The translations under genes and the position numbers were made by a program. A stretch of DNA of 64,000 nt from Siphonodentalium dalli (lineage: Eukaryota > Mollusca > Scaphopoda > Gadilida > Siphonodentaliidae), in assembly GCA_032622095.1 (NCBI GenBank), contig CP136066.1:58620609-58684608 (forward strand), read 5' to 3'. The notes beneath the pieces were generated by a model. It worked only from the letters and a program-made list of their open reading frames with translations. It had not been told where the DNA came from and did not search any database. Shown in pieces: positions 23,859-35,185 of the stretch (positions are counted from its first letter, which is position 1; each line of letters opens with the position of its first letter).

Positions 23859-24367
23859 TTAATGTTATCTGCACTGTCCCATTTATTCATCATCTGTGTG
23901 GTTTGAGTCTATTAACACAAAATACATCCAGTTGAAGCTCAGTGAGTCAGTGGTAGATTATTGATATAGGGAAAGGATTAGCTTATATACTTCTTTGTAA
24001 ATGTTATTTTATGAGAAAACAAAATTCGATGTTCAACTGGAATTAATGTTTATGTAATACTTAAAAACATTGTATGCTTTAACGTGATTACTGAAAATTA
24101 TTCATGTTCATATGTGAACATTGGAAAAAGAAGTCTATCTGTACATGTGAATTTACATTGTATAAATTACATGAGCAAAAACCTCACATGAGTGCAAAAA
24201 TCCCAAATGTAGTCACTATAGTCCTACTTTGTTCTAGTTTATAGCAGGCCTTTTTCACATTTAAATCCCTATTTGCACTGGGCAGAAAATATATAATTCC
24301 AAACAATACCTGACTTCCCCCTCATTCTGAATAAACGAGTCCATATAATAGTTAAGTCTCAGAAGAA

Positions 24368-24478
24368 TCATTTCATGCTTCAGAAACAATCCCGACATCA
24401 ATATGATTCATGCTTCAGAAACAATCCCGACATCAATATGATTCATGCTTAAGAAACAATCGGACGACATCAGTATGT
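24368..24478. repeat. 37-bp tandem repeat, three units
   Basis: ATGCTTCAGAAACAATC plus CGACATCAATATGATTC repeats twice almost exactly and once with changes. Confidence 0.8.
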
Positions 24479-24870
24479 TTGAGTGATGTTTTCATGGCTT
24501 GATTCAATTTGAGTTTGGGGGGGGGGGGGGGGAATTACTGCATATGCATTTTCATTTGCTCTTGAGTGCAAATTATTTATATTTCAGTGCAAATATGATG
24601 CATTTTCACTTCAATGCAGTGCAAAATTTAATGATTTCTGCTTCAGCATAATAATTCTGCACAAATGACCCTTGCTTGTGGTTCATCAAAAAGGAATAAA
24701 TAAAAAAAAATGCATTTAGTTTTGAACAAGAATTTGCATCGGAGGTAGAGTTGCAGTTGCTATGCGAAACAGGAGCTTCAATTGAAAATGCATTAACTGG
24801 CTATAATACACAACACTGTACCATAACTCCAATGAAAATACGCGGACCTGGCCGATTTTCGGACTCTATC

Positions 24871-24967
24871 CAAGCCTTGAAATAGTGTCTGTCACTATGC
24901 GGGGTGGCATCACTAAATTCACCCTCTGGGGACCTCATTCTGCAAATGACAGACACACTATTTCAAG
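24871..24967. mobile_element. Family D palindrome, copy 3 (left arm deleted)
   Basis: Starts CAAGCCTTGAAATAG, then jumps to the loop and the complete right arm ending TTTCAAG. Confidence 0.7.
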
Positions 24968-25262
24968 ATATTGTTGAAAAATCTCATATACTGAATATCA
25001 ACAAAATCAGTTAATATTTTGTATTATTATATGATCATAAGTTTCTTTCCCCAATTCCTATGTTATAACGTAACGAAAAAATTGAGATTGCTAACGATAT
25101 TCACCTCATTAATGAAACAACAGGTTAATATTAGTTATGAGTGACGTCGGAAACTTCAGGGGTTAACATAACTTATTATCAGACCTGAAAATTGATCAGG
25201 TTTTACAGCGACGTTCAACGTCACAACGTCTTGTCCAATTAAAGCGCATTTCATATCATAAA

Positions 25263-25380
25263 ACAGTTATCGCATTGTTTCTTGGTGACACGAGGAATTG
25301 TCAGCCTACGTCCTTGGTGAATATTGACTTCATCGGGTTGACAACTCCTCGTGTCAACCTCGAAACAATGTGATAACTGT
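25263..25380. repeat. Hairpin with 40-bp arms
   Basis: ACAGTTATCGCATTGTTTC and TGACACGAGGAATTGTCA pair with TGACAACTCCTCGTGTCA and GAAACAATGTGATAACTGT. Confidence 0.8.
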
Positions 25381-25657
25381 ATAATATTGCACTATTGCCA
25401 TCTGTAGACATCCACTCACCCGCAAACAACCTCGCCAAACTGTAGGTAAAGTTTTTTTACTAAAAATTTTTGTATCACGTTATTTGCGCAAATTCAGAAT
25501 CTGAAGGAATTAAGTAAATTGGTGTTAGGTATTTGGGCTTCAGTGCAAATGAGTTGCACTTCAGCACAAATAAATTGCGAAAATGATTTATGCTGAAACA
25601 CAAATGATATGAAGCAAATATTTTAGTGCAAATAGGGAAAAAATGTGAAAAAGGCCT

Positions 25658-26344
25658 TCCATATGTTTGGAGCGATTTGAATGTTATCGTTTGGTTCAAT
25701 GCAATCAATTTGTGATAAGGTATCGGTGTTGGAACGATGCATCGGATTGGATCATCCCTCAATGAATCGTGTGTTGTCGCAAAATATTTTTGTGCATGTG
25801 CGCATTGTGAACTATTCACCTTACAGTAGAAACTGACACAGTTTGCCGAATGACATTGGAGGTGTAGCTGATTCTATACTACTTCATAGTTCATGCATGT
25901 AGGAAACCCTGAGAATATGAGTTGGGGTGGGGGGAACAATTGCATGTATGTATTATAGGGTGCATTGTCGGGCACTATTAAATTGATGTTAATCAAATGT
26001 GTGTGGACCAACATGTACAACCAAATCTGTCTGATCACTTATTGAATATCGCGGAATATAAATTTTAACATGCGTGAAGTACCTCCCGGTATATTAATAG
26101 ATTGTAGATTAGATATAATTTTGTAAATCAAACTCAATAAACAGATATATGTATACTGGATCTTTGTTATTTTTTCTTGAATGTTTTTGTTTTTCTTTGA
26201 AAAATCTGTAGTAAATGAATGATGTCAACAAATTTTGCTTGATAAATTTCAATAAATAGTTAAAATTCTTCTGTCTGGTATCCATTGTTATATTATAAAC
26301 TTTTATTTCTCCATCCTGTTTATTTTTTCTCTGATAATTGAATT
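25658..26344. other. No gene seen
   Basis: AT-rich sequence without paired ends or exon-like ORFs. Confidence 0.5.
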
Positions 26345-26784
26345 ACAGTAGCCAGGGACCAGCCTAGAGGGTATCGATTTAAGTCACTTCTCCCTATCTG
26401 TTTATTCCACACCCATTAACGCGATCTACATGTATTCAAAGAACTCCCAGCCAGGGAATACATAGCATTGTATACCTCTAGTGGAACTATTCTTGTGTAC
26501 GTTATCGCCTTCGGGTGATGCTCCGATCATTACTGGTTATTTGTCTGACTAAATTTAAAAATAAAGGTTGCTGTAGTATGACAGTAATTGATTGATGAAC
26601 ATACATGTACCTGACAGGTATATAATAAATACAGAACACAACTTATATCATAATCTCCAACCCTTTATCAAACTCGTTGCGGACGGTGTATAGTTACATT
26701 TCAAATATATCCTTGCGCCGTCTGCAACTCATTCGATAAAGATGCACGTCGGGGAGAAGTCATAAAGTTTACAACCCAACACCA

Positions 26785-26955
26785 GCCTTGCATATATAAG
26801 AGAAAACATTGGCCCAACAGTATTTACCTCAACCTTGTAAGCCAGTGCATTATCTTATATATGAGAAGCTCGCTATGGGAGACTCGCATATATAAAAGAA
26901 TGAACTGGCACAGGATCTTTAATGCTACACCAGCGCAGCTCCCGCCATGAAAGGG
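26785..26955. mobile_element. TTAA MITE, family C copy 6 (left part lost)
   Basis: One half hairpin, one full CTCCC-type hairpin, then GCTCCCGCCATGAAAGGG and TTAA at 26956-26959. Confidence 0.75.
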
Positions 26956-27000
26956 TTAAGTACAGTTTGAACAAATGCATACTGGAATAAAAGAGAGAAG

Positions 27001-27254
27001 CAAGCCTTGAAATAGTGTGTCTGTCATTTGCAGAATGAGGTCCCCAGAGGGTGAATTTAGTGATGCTACCCCGCATAGCGGGCTAGCATCACCAAATTCA
27101 CCCTCTGGGGACCTCATTCTGCTTACACCTCAGCATAATGAGGTTCCCAGAGGGTGAATTTGGTGATGGTAGCCCGCTATGCGGGGTAGCATCACTAAAT
27201 TCACCCTCTGGGGACCTCATTCTGCAAATGACAGACACACTATTTCAAGGCTTG
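27001..27254. mobile_element. Family D, double palindrome, copy 4
   Basis: Ends CAAGCCTTGAAATAG and CTATTTCAAGGCTTG. Two successive hairpins: the first has loop around CCCCGCATAGCGGG, the second its inverse, so the element is a palindrome of palindromes. It is bracketed by a 24-bp direct repeat (26977-27000 and 27259-27282, starting GCATACTGGAATAAAAG). Confidence 0.85.
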
Positions 27255-27347
27255 GAGAGCATACTGGAATAAAAGAGAGAAGTCACTTCTCCCTCTGACG
27301 AAACTTTTTAGGAGATGTCTCCCTCCAGGCTGGTCCCTGACAGTAGC

Positions 27348-27737
27348 TGTTGATTATCGTAATTTTTCTGTTATGGTGTAATACAGTTTTTATATCTGTT
27401 TCCTTCATATTATATGATGTATATATACCACTCCGAATTATCTGTTGACGCTTATATGATGTGTGAATTCATAATTGGTAAAATATTACTTGTGCAGTAA
27501 TGTATTATATATGGTGTATTGGATGATTTGATTGCCCGAATTATTGTAAATCATCTATAGATGCTTGTTGATATTTTTGGCGGGGAAAATAAATAATTGA
27601 ATCATTTAAACAGCTGTTCAACTTTAATAAATTGTACGTCAACTGGGCATAACAAAGCCAAGGATGAGGAGCGCCAACAAGATAGTGTCTGATGTTACTT
27701 CCAAGTGTGTTATTTCATAGCATGCTTTAACTCTTAG
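27348..27737. other. No gene seen
   Basis: AT-rich, no structure found. Confidence 0.5.
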
Positions 27738-28030
27738 CCCTTTCATGGTGGGAGCTGCACTGGGCAACAATAAAGACCCTATGCCAATGCATTCTCTAAT
27801 ATATGCTAGTCGGCCAATTTTTATCATTTTTTCTTATATTCTTTACCACAATGTTATAATTTTTTCTTACATTCTTATAACAATTTTTTTTCATTTTCTT
27901 ACATTTTTTAACAATTACAAAAAATAATAGAAAAATTGTTAGGCCAATGTATTCTCTTATACTATGGACGACTCGCATATATAAGAGAATCCATTGGCAC
28001 AGGATTTTCGTAAAAAAAAAAAATCGTAAA
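27738..28030. mobile_element. Chimeric family C/A MITE (C7)
   Basis: Left end CCCTTTCATGGTGGGAGC is family C, but the interior has the AT spacer of family A and hairpin halves with the GGACGAC-type (family A/B) stem. The right end is family C-like (CACAGGATTTTCG) and truncated. Confidence 0.65.
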
Positions 28031-28037
28031 TAATTAA

Positions 28038-28130
28038 CCCTTCCATGACAGGATCTGCACTGGTGCAGCGTTGAAGAACCTGTGACAGTACATTCTCTTG
28101 ATTATGTGAGTCTCCCTCATTATTCAGGAG
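28038..28130. mobile_element. Family C left-end fragment (C8)
   Basis: TTAA at 28034-28037, CCCTTCCATGACAGGA, CTGGTGCAGCGTTGAAGA, then half a hairpin. Confidence 0.6.
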
Positions 28131-28138
28131 ATTAACAC

Positions 28139-28685
28139 ACCGATACATGGTGGGGAGTCATGTGGTTTAGCACACCCGATACATGGTGGGGAGTCATGTG
28201 GTTTCGAGGTTGAAGAGTACCACTCATGCAAAATGGCTGAAGTGCGCACAAACGCACAAAACCGTAATATATGAGGAACTGACTCAAAACAATTTGACTA
28301 TTATGAGCATATGTTAGTTTATTTTTAAAACATGTTGATACCGTATTTGTTCCGAATTAACTCAGTAGTTTTCTATAACATTCTGACTAAAGTTGCCAGT
28401 CGGAGGTTTGTGAAATACACCAGGCCACACATCTAGGAGAATCCTTCGACTGACAACTTTGGTCAGAATGTTAGAGCGAACAACTGAGTTTTGACACAAT
28501 TGAGGTATCGGCTTGTTTGAAAAATAGTTTTGCATATGCTTGTACTAGTAGCTGCCAAAATAATATGTAATATCATAGTTTATTACCTTCTACCTAGTTT
28601 CTGGTCATGTTTGCGACCTGCCTCAGCCATTTTGAATGCGTGATATTCATCAACTCGAAACCACGTGATTCCCCACTGTGTGATA
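28139..28685. mobile_element. Inverted-repeat element L with nested hairpin
   Basis: GATACATGGTGGGGAGTCAT and GTGGTTTCGAGGTTGA pair with the right end TCAACTCGAAACCACGTGAT and TCCCCACTGTGTGATAG. The left outermost 37 bp is directly duplicated. An inner pair (GACTAAAGTTGCCAGTCG and CGACTGACAACTTTGGTC) at 28382-28470 forms a second hairpin. Confidence 0.7.
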
Positions 28686-28905
28686 GTGACGACCTGTTAC
28701 TACAATTTGTAATGCCTTCCATAAATACATGCATTGCAATCTTGATTAGTGATGACAAGGTTAAATTTGTGCCTAAGACACTGCAAAAAAAAAATTGGAC
28801 CATTTGTGACCCTCCCACCTGGGACTATTTTTGGAATTGGCACATCACTGCAAAAATTCATTAAAATAGGCCTGGAACCCTGAATAAATCCATGCGTGAG
28901 TTTGG

Positions 28906-29014
28906 TGTGCCTGTCATTTGCAGAATGAGGTCCCCAGAGGGTGAATTTAGTGATGCGATCCCGCATAATGGGCTAGCATCACCAAAATTCACCATCTGGG
29001 GACCTCATTCTGCA
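28906..29014. mobile_element. Family D palindrome, copy 5
   Basis: Near-complete arms around GAGGTCCCCAGAGGGTGAA; outermost CAAGCC ends not recognisable. Confidence 0.7.
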
Positions 29015-29231
29015 TGGCCTCATCTGGTATGGGAGACAGACTCATCTTCATGGGAGACATACTCAGATGAATTTTGTGATATACACCCATTGGGAACCTC
29101 GATTATGCAATGTGTTGTCTGCTAATTTGGGGATATAGAGAAACTAAACTAAAAAAGAAATAGAATCTGTGAATAAGTTTCTATAGAAATTTTATAATAA
29201 AGAAACTTTCCCCAAAGAAGATGAGGAGTTA

Positions 29232-29286
29232 AGCAGAATGAGGTCTCCAGAGGGTGAATTTAGTAATGCTAGCCCACTGTGCAGGC
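29232..29286. mobile_element. Family D half palindrome, copy 6
   Basis: Left arm only (GCAGAATGAGGTCTCCAGAG). Confidence 0.6.
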
Positions 29287-29501
29287 GCCTCCGATACTGA
29301 ATAAAGACTCCCAAAGGGAGCCTGTCTCAACTAGTTTCTTATATTTATATCGCTTTTTGAAGATTTATTCCCATAAAATAGCTGAGTTTATCAGCTGAGT
29401 TTATTCTTATTTATTTTCACAAAATCTGCCGAGAATTTGAGACAAGCCCATGCAGCACATTAAGTCAGCCCAACAAATGATTTCCAGACATGTATCTTTA
29501 A

Positions 29502-29690
29502 CCCTTCCATGACTGGAGATTCCTGAAATTTGGCGAAAACCCTGTGCTAATGCATTCTCTTATACATGTATATGCGGGTCTCCCAAAGGGAACCTGGCAT
29601 ATATAAGCGAATACATTGGCTTAACAATAATTACCTTGACCTTGTAAGCCAGTTCATTCTCTTATATATACAAAGGCTGTGCCTTTCCTC
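29502..29690. mobile_element. Family C copy 9 (right end lost)
   Basis: TTAA at 29498-29501, CCCTTCCATGACTGGAG, one complete hairpin with CTCCC-type stem, half of the second. Confidence 0.7.
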
Positions 29691-29729
29691 ACTTAATTAT
29701 TTACTACTTCCCCTTGATTTGTTCATTAA

Positions 29730-30110
29730 AGTCCCACTTAATTTTTGAATGCCCAGATCACATTATATACCACATTATATTTCATATTATATACCATTTG
29801 AAAGGGGAAGCTCCAAACATTATCAGCCTATCTGGTCGAATCAACTGTGAACATGTTGTTTTTGTCAAGGTACCAATGTGTGCTTAAGTTCGATCTAGTC
29901 TGTACTCCAGTTTATTATTCTCAATGGAAGGGAAATAACCGGTATATCTTAGTTGTGAATGATGATGCATTCCGGGAAGATAGCAGGATGGGAGTCTTGG
30001 TGTGAATCTGAGAATCTCTGTCACTTGGTGGACACTCCTAGCTGTCACAGCTGTTCCGTATTCTAGTAGAATATATATGTGTTTGGTTCCTCTTCCAATG
30101 GTATATAATA
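29730..30110. mobile_element. Family M copy 2 (right end lost)
   Basis: TTAA at 29726-29729 then AGTCCCACTT; the body follows copy 1 at 23408-23800 closely, including TCACTTGGTGGACACTCCT. Confidence 0.7.
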
Positions 30111-30232
30111 TTAAATCAGATGTTATCATCATATATTAGAACAAATGAGACAATCAAATACTAATTTAATACATAGTCTAGTCCTCGAGACATAATTTTA
30201 AACAAATATATTATTAAACTTAAACAACTTAA

Positions 30233-30430
30233 CCCTTTCATGACTGGAGCTTCCTGAAATTTTGCAAAAACCATGTGCCAATGCAATCTCTTATATATGC
30301 GAGTCACCCATAGGGCACCTCGCATATATAAGAGAATGCATTGGCCTGACAATATTTATTGTGTATCTATGGGAGACTCGCATATATAAGAGTATGCACT
30401 GGCACAGGGTCTATAATGCTGCACCAGCCT
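30233..30430. mobile_element. Family C copy 10 (right end lost)
   Basis: TTAA at 30229-30232, CCCTTTCATGACTGGAGC, one complete hairpin and the right half of the second, then ATGCTGCACCAGCC. Confidence 0.75.
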
Positions 30431-31122
30431 TAATCCCCAAATACATGATACATATTTAAACAAAGCAATTGATAGAGTTTTTGTAACTCACAGAGTTACG
30501 ACTATGTTCAGCTATTTGTAAAATTCCTGTAGGGCCAAAACATTTGTTTCACATAAATAACGATGGCTTTAGGATTATTGAACACAGCAATAACAATTTT
30601 TTATACAAATCAAAGAAATTGATACCCTATCTATTGTGACAGTTATGCCACCATGGCTACATTAGAACGTGTGCATAATTTGATGTAACTCAATACCTGA
30701 GTTTTTGCGAAACCTCTCTTTTAAGTTATCAGGAAATTAAATCTGAGAGAGATATTTTTAATAACTCGAAACTTGCTGATGGATAGATTCCCATTGATTC
30801 ATTTCTAGGCAAGTTCAGCTAGTAAGTTCAACAGGCATTCTGCCTGTATACTATTGCACTTTTCCACTCAAAACTTCCCATCTGGTGACTGTATTAGCTA
30901 TCATCTGCATTTGTTACCTGGCCATGTATTTTGGTAATTTTAATTAGGTCTTTAGTTCGATTAATATGCTGAGGTGAACACTGATGAGACTATACATACT
31001 AATGAAAGTGTCAATGACACTAGCTCAAATTTAATGGGGGATAATTTCATGTGTTCATCAATAGAGCGATTAGGAATGCAGAAAGTTTATATGTCCAAGT
31101 ACATGTAATATGAGATGCCTCA
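30431..31122. other. No gene seen
   Basis: AT-rich, no paired ends or exons recognised. Confidence 0.5.
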
Positions 31123-31800
31123 CATCTAGAGGTCACCCCGATGATTCAATGAACTTTGGTGGCGATCGGATGAGGGATGTGGACTGTATGGTGTGCCAAA
31201 GGATTTAGTGATGCAAAGAGTAAACTCCAAGATGGTTGTCGGCGGCCATGTTTTTCATTGAAAATCAGAAAAATCCCATCAAGAAGAAAATCAGAAAAAT
31301 CCCATCAAGAAGACACCCTGATGATCCGTATGAAGCTAGGTGACGATCGGGTGAGGGATGTGACCTGTAGCGTATGCTAACGGATTTAGTTAGACAAAGA
31401 GTAAAATCCAAGATGGCTGCTGGCAGCCATGTATTTTTTTAAACAGAATTCAGAAAAAATGGTAAGCTCCCATCTAGAGGTCACCCCAATGATCCATATG
31501 AAATTTGGTGATGTTGGGTGTGCCAAACGATTTAGTGATGCAAAGAGTAAATTCCAAGATGGCTGCTGGTGGCCTTGTTTTTCAATAATTTTTTTTTTAA
31601 ATGGTACCGGTAAGCTTCCATCTAGAGGTCACCCTGATGATCCATATCAAGTTTGGTGACGATCGGGTGAGGGATGTGACCTGTTGGGTATGCTAAGGGA
31701 TTTAAAACTGAAATCCAAGATGTTTTTCAATAAAATTCGGAAACAATTGTGAGCTCCCATTTTGAGGTCACCCTGAAGATTTGTTAACGATCGGATGAGG
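31123..31800 (+). repeat. Tandem array, five diverged units of 140-180 bp
   Basis: Each unit has CATCTAGAGGTCACC, a block around GTTTGGTGACGATCGG, GAGGGATGTGACCTG, GATTTAGTGATGCAAAGAG and AAGATGGCTGCTGG. Non-coding tandem core of the type found in pearl/Helentron-derived repeats; a related single unit lies inverted near 18290-18460. Confidence 0.8.
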
Positions 31801-31810
31801 GTCTCCCATA

Positions 31811-31941
31811 GCAGTTGAGGCAAACTGAGGTCCTTACAGGGTGAATTTGGTGATGCTAGCCCACCATGCGGGATAGAATCACTATATTCACCCTCTGGGG
31901 ACCTCATTCTGCAAATGACACACACACTATTTGCAGGCTTG
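31811..31941. mobile_element. Family D palindrome, copy 7
   Basis: Diverged left arm, well-kept right arm ending CTATTTGCAGGCTTG. Confidence 0.65.
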
Positions 31942-32063
31942 ATTATTAGGTGGGTCATAAATATACTATTTTACAACCTATTTTATATTAGTTATTTATT
32001 CAGTGCTTCATAGAATTTGGTAACAGTTACTGTCCAGACATGAATTTTGTGATCTCTGCAGTG

Positions 32064-32610
32064 GTACTGTACACTAAATCCGGCCATTTTTGGGACCATA
32101 TCCTTTTTTATCACATGATTAGCACTATTTTCCGATGTAATATTCGAGCGTAATAGACACGTGTAATATCGTCGCGTGCAATGACGTCACGCTGCTCTTT
32201 GGGACAATGATCGCTGGCTGCAGTTAATTGTTGTTTTCGATAAAATTTTAGCGATTATATGATCATGTGATAAAAAGTATCTCAAACTCGTTCTATTTTA
32301 TACGTAATTTATCAACCTCGTCCACTAAATTCTATTTGAGCATCGGTAAACCTCGGCTCAAATCAAATTTAGTGAACTCGGTTGATAAATTCCGTATAAA
32401 ATAGTAACTCGTTTGAGATCCGCTATATACTTAACAGAATATATGCAACAAATGAATGCATTTGAGCCATGGATGAGTGCAAAATACACGCATTTACCAT
32501 ATAAACAATACAAACAACATGGTAATTATAATGAAAATGAATTTATGACTGAAGTCATAAATTCATTTTCATTATAATTACCATGTTGTGTGCATTGTTC
32601 ATAGAGCACG
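32064..32610. mobile_element. Family J copy 2 with two nested palindromes
   Basis: The left end GTACTGTACACTAAATCC and GGGACCATATCC matches family J. Nested are an inverted pair TTTTTATCACATGATT / ATCATGTGATAAAAA (32105-32280) and a palindrome at 32280-32425 (arms around CTCAAACTCGTTCTATTTTA). The J centre at 32520-32590 is a 70-bp near-perfect palindrome (CATGGTAATTATAATGAAAA). Confidence 0.65.
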
Positions 32611-32845
32611 TCATTTAGTCTTTGGCTGAACAATATAATGAAATTTCATCTTTGTGATGCTGAATTGGTTTGCATGTTTCTGTCAATTAACATACCAGTA
32701 TCCAAGAACAGCAAATTAAATCTCGCCAAGGTGGGATGTCAATAGGGGTGCAACGATTAAATGCATGGGACACATATGTTTTGCGATTCTTCAGGGATAA
32801 TCACATCGCGATACATTTTAACAGATGAATATTGTGATGCATTTA

Positions 32846-32989
32846 CAGAAATATGGCTTGTTGCCATTCATTGGAAAGCTCTGTTATAGCTTTCCGATGA
32901 ATGGCAACAAGCCATATTTCCGACTAAATCCTGAAAAGTTACCCATAATTCAGCTGTGGTTAAGGAGTTGATTATTTAGAGCATTTCTG
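32846..32989. mobile_element. TA-flanked MITE, family G copy 1
   Basis: The empty paralogue at about 38757 reads TTTACATG; here TA lies on both sides of CAGAAAT...ATTTCTG. Contains a hairpin with arms AAATATGGCTTGTTGCCATT. TA duplication suggests Tc1/mariner. Confidence 0.75.
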
Positions 32990-33054
32990 TACATGTATTC
33001 CCACATTTTAATTTATCTTGTTGACTACTTGTACAATTCCTTAGGGGTTGTGAG

Positions 33055-33205
33055 CAAGCCTTGAAATAGGGTGTCTGTCATTTGCAGAATGAGGTCCCCA
33101 GAGGGTGAATTTAGTGATGCTACCCCGCATAGCGGGCTAGCATCACTAAATTCACCCTCTGGGGACCTCATTCTGCAAATGACAGACACCCTATTTCAAG
33201 GCTTG
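33055..33205. mobile_element. Family D copy 8, intact hAT-like palindrome
   Basis: 151 bp from CAAGCCTTGAAATAG to CTATTTCAAGGCTTG, near-perfect palindrome with centre CCCGCATAGCGGG. Flanked by GTTGTGAG (33047-33054) and GCTGCGAG (33206-33213), an 8-bp duplication with two changes; the paralogue at about 38819 has a single GCTGTGAG. CA-ends plus 8-bp duplication indicate hAT. Confidence 0.85.
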
Positions 33206-33350
33206 GCTGCGAGTAGTAAATCTTGTATAAAGCAATGCTAATGTCAACTAGAGCTAAAGGAGAAATTCAATTGTTTCAGTTTGACTACATAAGATTACAT
33301 GTAGGCATGGAATGTTATGCAATTACCGTCTAGTTCTCTTCCTTTCTTCG

Positions 33351-34058
33351 GATTAGGTCAAATGGAAGCTCTTCGTATATGAACATAGATGGCAGCCATT
33401 CCCAAGCATGATTAATATAAAACATGCATATATCAGAGGTCGGTTGAATGTCAAAGCCTTGTTTTCCAGAGAATTTTGATTTCTCATGCTATCAGAAAAA
33501 GTATGTAAACAATACGTTAAACCTTTTTCTATCATGGTAAATGATATATCATTTAAAGGCAGATTAATTGCAGGTGTTCACATGAATGCCCAGGCTCCAC
33601 ATGTATTAAATGTATTATGTTTTCAATGAAAGCCTGTAAAAGAAGAGTAACGGAAAGGGACTAGGTCCAAAACACCATCAACCCAACTGATATCTAAAGC
33701 TGTTTTTGGGCCAAGAGGTCTAGGGTACCCTAATCAACAGAAACATGCAAGCTTGAACGATTCATTGTAAAAATGTGATTATAATTCTTGGGTATGCAGA
33801 GAGAGCGCAAACAAACATTTAAAAAATTTGGCCTTGTTCAAAACAATAAAAGCATAAGTGGACAGTTGCCTTGAGCTATCACCTGAACATACATGTACCA
33901 GGTACCACTTTCCCCATCCATGACTGCCCAGATGTCCCAGTTGATGTACAACGTTCCGTTGCATTGTTTAAACCATTGTTTAGAGCTGACCAATCGCGAA
34001 CTGCCATTTACAAGAACCACTTTCACCTAAATGACTGCCCAGATGTACAACATCCGTG
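33351..34058. other. No gene seen; short duplicated segment before the coiled-coil gene
   Basis: TGACTGCCCAGATGT occurs at about 33922 and 34032 with similar flanks including AAGAACCACTTTCACC / AAGGACCACTTCCACC, so the 3' end of the minus-strand gene is partly duplicated in tandem. Otherwise nothing. Confidence 0.5.
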
Positions 34059-35185
34059 TTATTGGTTAGCACTCTCCAAATATTCCGAATTATAGTTTAC
34101 AAGGACCACTTCCACCTCAACAGCGGGTTTCCTGTCCATTATTTTACGAATGGTTGTAGAGGAAGGCAGTCTGTTAGTAGTTTTTCCACAGAGTTTTAAT
34201 ACACTCATAATCACTGATCCAACCTTCTCCACAGGGACACGCGCATCAGTTAAATCCATGACACACTCTACCAAATTGTCAGAAAATTTTCTTTCAATCT
34301 CATTATACACCTCTAACACCGAATCATCTTTCATGAAGCTTTCGAGGTAATTTATTTGTTCATTTTGCTCTTTTACTTTCTTATTCAACTGTTCGATTTC
34401 CTTATCTTGATTTGAATCCGCGATATCTCTCTCCAGCTTAACTATTCTCCAGTCGTCATGTGCAACATGATCCTTCAATCTTTTCATTTCTCTGCCTTGC
34501 TGTATCATCGTCGTGTAATATTTGTTTCTGCTCAATTTTGAAGCACGCAGTAACTTCTCCGAAATGAGGACTCTTCTTTTTTCTAATTTTAGCTGCTTTC
34601 TCGTGATGATCAACTCATTTTCAAACTTCTTCATTTTGTCCCTCATAATAGTTTTCTTTTTGGTGTGTCGCAAAATTTTTCTATTCAATAGTTTTAACTG
34701 AGCTTGTAGTTTTCGAACCAAGCTCCTCCTTTCCATTAATTTCCCTTCTAATTTTTTTGTTGATGCAAAATTACAGGTACCACTACAAGACGGGACTTCA
34801 TCCGTCTTTTCCAATGTATAGTCGGTGCTGTAATCTTAGGTCTATCTGACATAAGAGAAACCTTGAAAGGCTTCATAAGAAAATTGTCTTTCCGAGTCTT
34901 ATTCCTTGACACAGCTCTTACTCTAGCTACCATGGCGGCAACACACTTAAAGGTTCGGTATTTATCGATGTCTTCCAGACTCAAATTTCTCAGTTGACTC
35001 AGCCATACTCTAAAGCTATTTGTTATGATATTCTTTCTACGTTTAGCTAGACGATATAAGTCGTATATCACACCACACGAAAGACTTCCTTCAGAAAGGT
35101 ATGGTAATCGGTAATCTTCCTGAACATCTAAGCATGCCACGTCGACACCAATGTCATTGAGATAATGATATACTTTCGAGGACAT
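34059..35185 (-). pseudogene. Coiled-coil, transposase-like gene in two overlapping frames
   Basis: A first frame (35185 to 34748, ATG start) encodes a 145-aa basic segment beginning MSSKVYHYLNDIGVDVACLD. A second frame (about 34830 to 34059) continues with a Lys/Glu-rich coiled coil of about 150 residues, then a globular piece with KVGSVIMSVLKLCGKTTNRL and PSSTTIRKIMD. This last motif resembles, from memory of the families only, invertebrate uncharacterised proteins that carry a transposase-type core after it. Here the frame stops just beyond. The two frames overlap by about 70 bp, and I found no good intron joining them, so a frameshift is likely. Possibly a remnant of an autonomous element or a domesticated gene truncated at its 3' end. 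Function unknown. Confidence 0.5.

Larger units (their letters stand above)
24246..25657. mobile_element. Inverted-repeat element Q, 1.4 kb
   Basis: AGGCCTTTTTCACATTT with CCCTATTTGCACT at the left pairs with AGTGCAAATAGGG and AAATGTGAAAAAGGCCT at the right. Internal GTGCAAAT words recur at both ends. It hosts a 37-bp tandem repeat, a family D remnant and a hairpin. Confidence 0.6.
26353..27339. mobile_element. hAT-like non-autonomous element, family O, 987 bp
   Basis: Inverted ends CAGGGACCAGCCT and AGGCTGGTCCCTG; exact 8-bp direct repeats ACAGTAGC at 26345-26352 and 27340-27347. CA-type terminal repeats with 8-bp target duplication are the hAT signature. AAGTCACTTCTCCCT occurs just inside both ends. 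Contains nested C6 and D4; no transposase. Confidence 0.85.
32611..33350. repeat. Repeat K copy 1 (duplicate of 38540-38935)
   Basis: Shares long blocks with 38540-38935, for example TTTGGCTGAACAA, TCATCTTTGTGATGCTG and TATCTTGTTGACTACTTGT. Two insertions absent from the other copy break it: mariner-like MITE G1 (32846-32989) and family D copy 8 (33055-33205). Confidence 0.8.
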
